Of a DNA stretch of 12,989 nucleotides, positions 7,685 to 12,989 are shown piece after piece. Source of the DNA: DASTHG01 sp041498155 (GTDB taxonomy: Bacteria > Gemmatimonadota > Gemmatimonadetes > Gemmatimonadales > GWC2-71-9); NCBI GenBank assembly GCA_041498155.1, contig JBGQHV010000089.1, positions 1 through 12,989 on the forward strand. The letters are read 5' to 3'. Below the pieces are notes generated by a model. The model worked only from the letters and a program-made list of their open reading frames with translations. It had not been told where the DNA came from and ran no database searches. The position numbers were made by a program, and so were the translations under genes. Position 1 is the first letter of the stretch. Each line of letters opens with the position of its first letter.

Positions 7685-7688
7685 CCTT
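7685..7688 (-). promoter_or_regulatory. Ribosome binding site of the S41-like peptidase gene
   Basis: On the minus strand an AAGG lies 8 bases before ATG 7676. This supports starting at the signal peptide rather than at the upstream in-frame codons. Confidence 0.45.
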
Positions 7689-7724
7689 AGCCTCGAGAAT
7701 CCGCTGCTCGCCAGATCGAGGCGC

Positions 7725-7728
7725 GAGG
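7725..7728 (+). promoter_or_regulatory. Ribosome binding site supporting a TTG start
   Basis: GAGG lies 7 bases before TTG 7736. The next in-frame alternative, GTG 7745, would be 16 bases away, so the spacing favours the rare TTG start. Both starts leave a usable signal peptide. Confidence 0.45.
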
Positions 7729-7735
7729 CCCATCT

Positions 7736-9259
7736 TTGCAGGCCGTGTCCGACCTGGCCACTCTCTCCCTGGCTCTGCTGGTGCTGTGCGCTGGTACGCC
7801 GATGCGTCCGCTGCTGGCCCAGTGCCCCGACGGCTCGCCGCCGCCGTGCTCGCGTGCCGCCGCGCGCCCGGCGATCCAGCCCACCAGCCTCGCGGTGCTC
7901 TACTTCGAGAACGCGTCGCGCGACACCACCGATGCGTACCTCGCCGACGGCATCACCGAAGAGATCATCAGCCGTCTGAGTGAAGTCGGCCGGCTCCAGG
8001 TCAAGTCCCGCTATCAGGTGCGGCGCTACCGGACCGAGGCGACGGAGAACGCCGCCGACATCGGCCGCCAGCTGGCGGTCGCGCGGATCGTCACCGGCTC
8101 GGTGCGCCGCGCCGGCAATCGACTCCGCGTGACGGCGGAAATGGTGCGGACGGCGACGGGCGACGTCGTCTGGAGCGAACGTTACGATCGCGCCGACACC
8201 GACGTGTTGTCGCTCCAGGAAGACCTCGCCAGTGCGGTCGCCACCGCCGTCACCGGACGCCTCCTCCCGGCCGAGCGCCAGGTGCTCGCGGCCCAGCCGA
8301 CGCGTAACCCGGCGGCCTACGATGCCTATCTCCTCGGGCGGTTCTATTGGAATAGGCGCACCGCGCCGGATCTGGTGGCGGCGGCGGCGCATTTCGAGCA
8401 GGCGATCCGGGCCGACTCGAACTACGCGCAGGCATGGTCGGGACTGGCGGACGCCTACGTGCTCTTCCTCCCCGCCGAGTACGACGTCCCCGGCATCAAC
8501 CCCGACTCGATTCTGACGCTGGCCGAGCAAGCGGCCCGCCGGGCCCTCGCGCTGGCGCCGCAGCTCGGTGAGGCGTACGCCTCGTTAGGCGAGATCCTCG
8601 AATACCGCCTGCGATGGGTGGAAGCGCGCGCGGCGTTCGAGCGCGGCGTCACCCTGAGCCCGCTCTATCCGACGGCCCACCTGTGGTACGGGTACGACTT
8701 GATGGTCTGGAACCGTTGGGACGATGCGGTGCGGGAGATGGAGCGCGCCAAACAGTTGGACCCGCTCTCGGTGGTCACCACGGTGTCGCTCGCCGCCGCC
8801 TATGACGGTGCCGAACGAGCGCCCGAGGCCGACGCTATGCTCGAGCAAGCGCGGGTGCTGGCACCGGACCATCCGCTCGTGCTCTACTTCGCATCGGTCC
8901 ACGATCTCTTCCGGGGCGAGTACGAGCAACTGGCCGCCGACTTCGCGCGACTGGCCCGCCAGACCGGAACTGACAGCGCCGCCGCGGCCGACCTGGAGCG
9001 CCGCCTGCGGGACACGGCGCAGCGGAACGCCGTCCTGCGGGAAACCGTCGACCGTCCCGGCCGGGTGTCCTGGCACGCCCTCGTCTATCGCGCGTTGGAT
9101 GGGGACGATCGCATGATCCAGTATCTGTCGGAGCAGGGAGCCGACTCCAAGCGGTCGGATATCGGAAGCTTGATGATCTGCGGGTGCCTGGGATCACGAC
9201 TCCTGGCGGACCCCCGGATGCGGGCGGTGCTGGCGCGATTCGGGTATCCCCAGCCGTGA
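7736..9259 (+). CDS. Exported TolB-like/TPR protein, first of a tandem pair
   Basis: The product has 507 residues. The N-terminus to about residue 28 is a Sec signal peptide (hydrophobic ATLSLALLVLCAG), followed at once by QCPDGSPPPC. Residue -1 to Cys30 is Gln, so this is not a proper lipobox. Residues 51-178 are the TolB-like (COG5616-type) domain often attached to adenylate cyclases, kinases and CadC-like regulators: LAVLYFENASRD, ADGITEEIISRL, VTGSVRRAGNRLRVTAEM and VVWSERYDR. From about 190 to 400 come tetratricopeptide repeats, for example AYDAYLLGRFYWNRR, AQAWSGLADAYV and PTAHLWYGYDLMVWNRWDDA. The end reads LLADPRMRAVLARFG, as in TPR tails of that family. There is no kinase, cyclase or DNA-binding domain, so it is probably a periplasmic binding or scaffold protein. 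The start is TTG 7736; GTG 7745 is the alternative. The gene opens the operon. Confidence 0.82.
   Translation: MQAVSDLATLSLALLVLCAGTPMRPLLAQCPDGSPPPCSRAAARPAIQPTSLAVLYFENASRDTTDAYLADGITEEIISRLSEVGRLQVKSRYQVRRYRTEATENAADIGRQLAVARIVTGSVRRAGNRLRVTAEMVRTATGDVVWSERYDRADTDVLSLQEDLASAVATAVTGRLLPAERQVLAAQPTRNPAAYDAYLLGRFYWNRRTAPDLVAAAAHFEQAIRADSNYAQAWSGLADAYVLFLPAEYDVPGINPDSILTLAEQAARRALALAPQLGEAYASLGEILEYRLRWVEARAAFERGVTLSPLYPTAHLWYGYDLMVWNRWDDAVREMERAKQLDPLSVVTTVSLAAAYDGAERAPEADAMLEQARVLAPDHPLVLYFASVHDLFRGEYEQLAADFARLARQTGTDSAAAADLERRLRDTAQRNAVLRETVDRPGRVSWHALVYRALDGDDRMIQYLSEQGADSKRSDIGSLMICGCLGSRLLADPRMRAVLARFGYPQP
7823..7849 (+). repeat. 27-bp exact direct repeat, copy 1 (codes for CPDGSPPPC)
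   Basis: This segment is identical base for base to 9349-9375, in the same codon frame and the same place in the paralogous gene, directly after the signal peptide. Similarity continues weakly for about 12 bases and then fades. All nine third positions are shared and all are G or C. Confidence 0.85.
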
Positions 9260-9267
9260 GTCACGAG

Positions 9268-10821
9268 ATGACCGATGTGCCGAGCCGGCTCGCGGCGCTC
9301 GCGTGCGTCCTGCTGGTCATGGCGCGGCCGGACCGCCTGAGCGCCCAATGCCCCGACGGCTCGCCGCCGCCGTGCGGGCGTGCGGCCGCCGTACCCGCCC
9401 CCAGTGCCAACAGCGTGGGCGTGATGCTGTTCGACAACATCAGCCGCGACACAGCCTACGCCTATCTCTCGGACGGTCTCGCCTCCGAGATCGCCACCAG
9501 CCTGGCGCGCGTCCCACGGCTCGAGGTGCGCAGCCCGGGCGCCGTGCGCGGTGCCCAGCGCGGCGTTGCGTCCGATCCACGGGTGGTCGGACGGCGGCTC
9601 AATGTTCGCTACGTCGTAGAAGGCGACTTCCAACGCGGCGGCGATCGAATCCGCATCTCGGTGCGCCTGGTGGTGCTGCCGAGCGGCACGCAGCGCTGGA
9701 GCGAAGGCTACACGCGCCCGGTGACGGACCTGCTCGCCGTGCAGGAAGAAATCGCCAGCGCCGTCGCAACGGCGATTGCTGGAGCACTGCTGCCGCAGGA
9801 GCGGACTGTGCTGGCGCAGCGGCCCACGCAGTACCCCGAGGCGTACGATCACTTCCTGCGCGGCAACTTTCAGCTGGCGCGCCGAACGCCGAGCGGCGTG
9901 GCCCGCGCCATCGAGGAGTATGAGATCGCCCTCAAGCTGGACCCGTCCTTTGCCCAAGCCAACGCGCGGGTGGCCCTGGGCTACGCACTGTACCTCGACT
10001 GGGGGTGGAACTTCCCGGGCGTGACACCGGACAGCCAGCTCGTCGTGGGCCTGCGCGCGGCGGACCGGGCCCTCGCGCTCGACTCCTCCTCGGCGGACGG
10101 CTGGATGGCTCGGGGGTATTTCTTGAGCTTCAGAGACCCACGCACCCTCGAGGGCGTCATTGACGCGCTGGAGCGCGCGACGCAGCTGGATCCACGCAGC
10201 GCCGAAGCTTGGCACCAGTACGGCTCCTGGCTCGCGGTATTCGGACGGCTCGACGAGTCTATCACCGCCTTACGGCGCGCCCTGGCGCTGGAACCGGGTC
10301 GCGCGGTGACATTGTTCACCCTCGGCCAGGTGTACGAGGTGATCCGTCGTGACACGGAAGCGCTGCAATCCTACGACAGCGCCATCGTCGCCGATCCCGA
10401 GTTCTATGCCACCTACTCATTCCGCACGTTTGTCCGCCTCCGTGCCCGCGACCTGGCCGGCGCCCGCGCGGATGCGGACGCGGCGATGCGATTCAGCCCG
10501 ATGGGCGAAGAGTACTATGGCCTGGCGCCGCTGGCCGCGGTCGCCGCGTTCGGGGGCGATACTGCGGCGGCTCGCCGGTTCATGGAGCGGGCGCTCGAGC
10601 CAATCGGCGATCACACGCCGGGACTTCTGGTTGGACAGATGATCGGGCTCGGCCTCCTCTCCACCGGAGAGCGTCGTCAGGCGCTGGACGTGCTGGAGCG
10701 GACCGCCGCTCATGGGTGCATCCTGTGGTACTCGTTACAACTCCCCGCCTTCGACCCGCTGCGGAGCGAGCCGCGGTTCCAGCGGGTGATCGACGAGAGC
10801 CGGCCGCCGGGGGTGAAATGA
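9268..10821 (+). CDS. Exported TolB-like/TPR protein, second of a tandem pair
   Basis: The product has 517 residues and is a diverged paralogue of the gene just upstream. It has a signal peptide (MTDVPSRLAALACVLLVMARPDRLSAQ), then CPDGSPPPC (28-36). The TolB-like domain at about 49-177 includes VGVMLFDNISRDTAY, LSDGLASEIATSL, VVEGDFQRGGDRIRISVRL and QRWSEGYTRP. Tetratricopeptide repeats run from about 190 to 480, for example AEAWHQYGSWLAVFGRLDES and VTLFTLGQVYEVIRRDTEA. The end, LPAFDPLRSEPRFQRVID, is the characteristic tail of TPR arrays in this family. No output domain is present. ATG 9268 lies 8 bp after the previous stop; GTG 9256 overlaps that stop (GTGA) and would add VSHE, so either start is possible. 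Its own stop overlaps the next ATG. The two paralogues may form a heteromer (inference). Confidence 0.82.
   Translation: MTDVPSRLAALACVLLVMARPDRLSAQCPDGSPPPCGRAAAVPAPSANSVGVMLFDNISRDTAYAYLSDGLASEIATSLARVPRLEVRSPGAVRGAQRGVASDPRVVGRRLNVRYVVEGDFQRGGDRIRISVRLVVLPSGTQRWSEGYTRPVTDLLAVQEEIASAVATAIAGALLPQERTVLAQRPTQYPEAYDHFLRGNFQLARRTPSGVARAIEEYEIALKLDPSFAQANARVALGYALYLDWGWNFPGVTPDSQLVVGLRAADRALALDSSSADGWMARGYFLSFRDPRTLEGVIDALERATQLDPRSAEAWHQYGSWLAVFGRLDESITALRRALALEPGRAVTLFTLGQVYEVIRRDTEALQSYDSAIVADPEFYATYSFRTFVRLRARDLAGARADADAAMRFSPMGEEYYGLAPLAAVAAFGGDTAAARRFMERALEPIGDHTPGLLVGQMIGLGLLSTGERRQALDVLERTAAHGCILWYSLQLPAFDPLRSEPRFQRVIDESRPPGVK
9349..9375 (+). repeat. 27-bp exact direct repeat, copy 2 (codes for CPDGSPPPC)
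   Basis: This is the second copy of the segment at 7823-7849, about 1.5 kb downstream, encoding the Cys-flanked motif of the second TolB/TPR paralogue. Confidence 0.85.
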
Positions 10822-11741
10822 AACCGACGCCCATTGCCATCCTCGATGAGAGCGCCGTCCAGCGGCTGCTCCACTACGAGGATCTCATTCCGGCCGTGGC
10901 GCAGGCGCTGGCCGATCTGTCGGCGGGCCGCGTGGTGCAACCGGTGCGTGTGGTCCTCCCGATCGCGCCGCACCAGGGCTTCTTCGCCGTCATGCCGGCC
11001 TATGCCGGCGCGATGGGGGCCAAGCTGGTCACGTTCTATCCCGGCAACCAGGGCATCCCGACCCATCACGCGGTGATCGTGCTGTTCCGCGCCGAAACCG
11101 GCGAGCCGCTCGCGATGATGGACGGGCGCCTCATTACCGAGATGCGCACGGCGGCCGCCTCGGCGGTGGCGACGCAGCATCTCGCACGGCCGGAGGCAAC
11201 GGTGCTCGCGATTCTCGGCTCCGGCGTGCAGGCGCAGAGTCATCTCGAAGCCCTGCGACACGTCCGGCCCTTCACGGAAGTCCGCGTCTGGAGCCCGCGC
11301 AATGCCCGGACGTTCGCCGAGCGACACGGCGTGAACGCAACGGCGACTCCCGAAGACGCCGTGCGCGGCGCCGACGTCGTGGTCGTGGCCACGAGCGCGA
11401 CGACGCCGGTGCTGCACGGCCGGTGGCTGTCGCCCGGCACGCATGTCAACGCCGTGGGTGCCACACGGCCGAACTGGCGCGAGCTGGACGACGAGCTCGT
11501 GACCGGCGCCCGCGTGTTCGTCGATTCGCGCGAAGCGGCGTTGAAGGAGTCGGGGGATGTGATGGCGGCGCGCGAAGTGGCGGCGGAGATCGGTGAGGTC
11601 GTCGCGGGCGGCCGCCCCGGCCGAACCGACGCCCGGGAGATCACCCTGTTCAAGTCGGTGGGAGTCGCCGTCGAAGACGTCGCCTCCGCCGCTCTGGTTT
11701 ACAACGCGCATCGGAAGACGAGCCATGTCCACAACACTTGA
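10818..11741 (+). CDS. Ornithine cyclodeaminase/mu-crystallin family protein
   Basis: The product has 307 residues and is cytoplasmic. The family covers ornithine cyclodeaminase, alanine dehydrogenase, iminosuccinate reductase (BhcD) and EutC: NAD(P)-linked enzymes that make or reduce an imine of a small amino acid. Visible landmarks are PVRVVLP with Arg44, MGAKLVTFYPGN with Lys69, ITEMRTAAASAVAT with Arg110, the Rossmann motif LGSGVQAQSHLEAL (133-146), VFVDSREAAL with Asp236, and ITLFKSVGVAVEDVA (275-289). All are at the places expected of an active member. ATG 10818 overlaps the previous stop (ATGA), and the stop lies 17 bp inside the next gene, a PLP dehydratase. That pairing matches eutC-eutB and bhcD-bhcB gene neighbourhoods, so iminosuccinate or another imino acid is as likely a substrate as ornithine. 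Family call is sure; reaction is not. Confidence 0.9.
   Translation: MKPTPIAILDESAVQRLLHYEDLIPAVAQALADLSAGRVVQPVRVVLPIAPHQGFFAVMPAYAGAMGAKLVTFYPGNQGIPTHHAVIVLFRAETGEPLAMMDGRLITEMRTAAASAVATQHLARPEATVLAILGSGVQAQSHLEALRHVRPFTEVRVWSPRNARTFAERHGVNATATPEDAVRGADVVVVATSATTPVLHGRWLSPGTHVNAVGATRPNWRELDDELVTGARVFVDSREAALKESGDVMAAREVAAEIGEVVAGGRPGRTDAREITLFKSVGVAVEDVASAALVYNAHRKTSHVHNT
11713..11717 (+). promoter_or_regulatory. Ribosome binding site of the dehydratase gene
   Basis: GGAAG lies 7 bases before ATG 11725, inside the end of the cyclodeaminase gene. It fixes the start and the 17-bp overlap between the two genes. Confidence 0.5.
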
Positions 11742-12699
11742 GCCGGTTCGCCCCATCACCCTGGTCGAGATCCGGGAGGCGCGCGAGCGGATCGCCGGCA
11801 TCGCCGTGCGCACGCCGCTCGTCCGCCTCGACCTGGGCCCGGACGCGCCCGACATTCGCCTCAAGCTCGAGAACCTGCAGCCGATCAGCGCTTACAAGCT
11901 GCGGGGCGCGGCCAATGCGGTGGCGCTCCTGTCCGACGCCGAGCGGGCGCGCGGCGTGTGGACCATCAGCGCGGGCAACGCGGGGCAAGGCGTCGCCTAC
12001 GCGGCGCGCAAAGCGGGCGTCCCCTGCATCGTCGTCGCGATCGAAACGGCGCCCGCCGCGAAACTCGAACGAATGAAGGCGCTGGGCGCACGACTCGTTC
12101 CGGTGTCGTACGAGGTCGCGTGGAAGGCCCTCGAGGAACGTTCGTTCCCAGGCGTCGAGGGCACGTTCGTGCATCCGTTCGACGACCACAACTTCATCGC
12201 CGGACATGCGACGATGGGGTTGGAGATCGTGGAAGACGTCCCCGACGTCGCCGCGGTCATCGCGGCGATCGGCGGCGGCGGACTGATCACAGGCGTCGGC
12301 AGCGCGGTGAAGGCGCTCAAGCCGGACGTCAGGGTCTGGGGCGCCGAGCCGGAGACGGCAGCGCCGGCGGCGCTGTCGTTTGCCAAGGGTTCGCCGCAGG
12401 TTTTCAAGGGCTGGAAAGCGACGTTCGTCGATGGGGCCGGCGGCCAGAGCCTCTTCCCCCGGATGTGGGAGCGCATGCAGCCGGTAGTGGACGGCTGCAT
12501 CGTTGTCACCCTGGAAGAGACGAAGCGCGCCATGCGGATGATGGCCGAGCGGATCCGCGTCATCGCGGAAGGCGCGGGATCCCTGCCCCTCGCGGCCGCG
12601 CTGACGGGAAAAGCGGGACGCGGGCCGATCGTGGCGATCGTGTCCGGCGGCAATATCGACCTGCAAAAATTCTCCGAACTGATTGGATCGACCCCATGA
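11725..12699 (+). CDS. PLP-dependent threonine/serine dehydratase family protein
   Basis: The product has 324 residues and is a fold-type II PLP enzyme. PISAYKLRGA places the PLP lysine at Lys58 (family SxKxRGA). ISAGNAGQGVA (81-91) is the substrate/cofactor loop with Asn85. IGGGGLITGVG (182-192) is the phosphate-binding glycine loop, and IVSGGNID (305-312) holds the pyridine-ring contact. There is no C-terminal ACT domain, so it is not the isoleucine-regulated biosynthetic form; the length fits catabolic dehydratases, serine racemases, EutB and BhcB. The His of the common SAGNHAQ loop is Ala here (SAGNAGQ). Such enzymes release ammonia from threonine, serine or hydroxyaspartate. Overlap with the upstream cyclodeaminase gene suggests that one enzyme makes or consumes the other's intermediate (inference). 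Confidence 0.9.
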   Translation: MSTTLEPVRPITLVEIREARERIAGIAVRTPLVRLDLGPDAPDIRLKLENLQPISAYKLRGAANAVALLSDAERARGVWTISAGNAGQGVAYAARKAGVPCIVVAIETAPAAKLERMKALGARLVPVSYEVAWKALEERSFPGVEGTFVHPFDDHNFIAGHATMGLEIVEDVPDVAAVIAAIGGGGLITGVGSAVKALKPDVRVWGAEPETAAPAALSFAKGSPQVFKGWKATFVDGAGGQSLFPRMWERMQPVVDGCIVVTLEETKRAMRMMAERIRVIAEGAGSLPLAAALTGKAGRGPIVAIVSGGNIDLQKFSELIGSTP

Positions 12700-12989
12700 C
12701 CCAGCGACTCGGTATCCTCCTCGCCCTCTTCTGCTCCACACTCTCGGCGCAGACGCCAGTTGCCCACCGCCCGATCGGGCCGGGCGACATCTATCGCATC
12801 CGCTCGGTGTCCGATCCCCAGCTGTCCCCCGACGGCAATTGGGTGGCGTATTCGGTCAGCTCGGCGGATTCCGCCAAGGACAAACGCGACGCCAACATCT
12901 GGATGACCAGCTGGGACGGCACCCAGACCCTGCAGCTCACGGCGACACCGGAGAACGAGACGTCGCCCCGGTGGAGCCCCGATGGACGC
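12696..12989 (+). CDS. Exported S9 (prolyl oligopeptidase) family peptidase, N-terminal part (3' end outside window)
   Basis: The frame is open to the right edge; 98 residues are visible. MTQRLGILLALFCSTLSAQ is a Sec signal peptide. The mature start reads IGPGDIYRIRSVSDPQLSPDGNW, then VAYSVSSAD, NIWMTSWDG and a second RWSPDG block. The repeated SPDG units are the first blades of the WD40-like (PD40) beta-propeller that caps S9 peptidases. The alpha/beta-hydrolase domain with the catalytic triad would follow outside the window, so activity cannot be judged. ATG 12696 overlaps the dehydratase stop by four bases (ATGA), giving translational coupling, and no independent ribosome site is obvious. 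An exported oligopeptidase beside amino-acid enzymes fits peptide scavenging. A TolB-like propeller protein without a hydrolase domain remains possible. Confidence 0.82.
   Translation, partial: MTQRLGILLALFCSTLSAQTPVAHRPIGPGDIYRIRSVSDPQLSPDGNWVAYSVSSADSAKDKRDANIWMTSWDGTQTLQLTATPENETSPRWSPDGR

Larger units (their letters stand above)
7677..7735. promoter_or_regulatory. Divergent intergenic region between S41 peptidase and TolB/TPR operon
   Basis: The gap is 59 bp and must serve both the minus-strand peptidase gene and the plus-strand operon of at least five genes. I can identify the two ribosome sites (7685-7688 minus and 7725-7728 plus) but no convincing -35/-10 pair or inverted-repeat operator. 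Its role as a shared promoter region is inferred from gene orientation. Confidence 0.35.

Noticed and set aside
7817..7825. A possible lipoprotein signal (LLAQC) in the first TolB/TPR protein, and SAQC in the second.
   Set aside because: The residue before Cys is Gln in both, whereas signal peptidase II needs a small residue there (Gly, Ala or Ser). Ordinary signal peptidase I cleavage is more likely.

Overview
The window is a densely coding, very GC-rich stretch with strong G/C bias at third codon positions and long antisense shadow frames. It contains exported proteases, TolB-like/TPR proteins carrying a conserved CPDGSPPPC motif just after the signal peptide, a PP2C phosphatase and Tat-exported enzymes. 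This mix fits a soil- or sediment-type member of the Gemmatimonadota, with Acidobacteriota as the main alternative. The taxonomic call is inference from gene content and style; no marker gene is present.

Layout, in five transcription blocks of alternating direction. (1) Bases 1-2993, + strand: the C-terminal part of a GMC flavoprotein dehydrogenase, its gluconate-2-dehydrogenase subunit-3-type partner with a Tat-like leader, a Gfo/Idh/MocA NAD(P)-dependent oxidoreductase and a Tat-exported SGNH/GDSL esterase, all overlapping or within 8 bp. (2) Bases 3002-5086, - strand: one large fused class II aldolase/short-chain dehydrogenase of the rhamnulose-1-phosphate aldolase/lactaldehyde dehydrogenase type. 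(3) Bases 5152-6036, + strand: a PP2C-type Ser/Thr phosphatase. (4) Bases 6051-7676, - strand: an exported S41-like protease with a C-terminal TPR region. (5) Bases 7736-12989, + strand: two tandem paralogous exported TolB-like/TPR proteins, an ornithine cyclodeaminase/mu-crystallin family protein, a PLP-dependent threonine/serine dehydratase and the start of an exported S9 (prolyl oligopeptidase) peptidase. Genes in block 5 overlap by 4 to 17 bp or are separated by 8 bp.

How the genes may work together (inference). Blocks 1 and 2 look like sugar metabolism: periplasmic FAD-dependent oxidation of a sugar or glycoside, cytoplasmic NAD-linked processing, deacylation of a carbohydrate, and cleavage of a (deoxy)ketose phosphate. 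Block 5 with block 4 looks like peptide and amino-acid scavenging: exported peptidases plus a paired PLP dehydratase and imine reductase/cyclodeaminase. This enzyme pairing resembles EutB/EutC of ectoine use and BhcB/BhcD of the beta-hydroxyaspartate cycle. The two exported TolB/TPR proteins are co-translated with that set and may be periplasmic scaffolds or sensors.

There is no rRNA, tRNA, CRISPR array, insertion sequence or convincing intrinsic terminator that I can see. No gap between genes exceeds about 65 bp, so essentially every base is coding or short control region. I see no clearly new multi-gene defence or mobile system. The most distinctive elements are the exported TolB/TPR tandem pair and the cyclodeaminase/dehydratase pair fused to it translationally.
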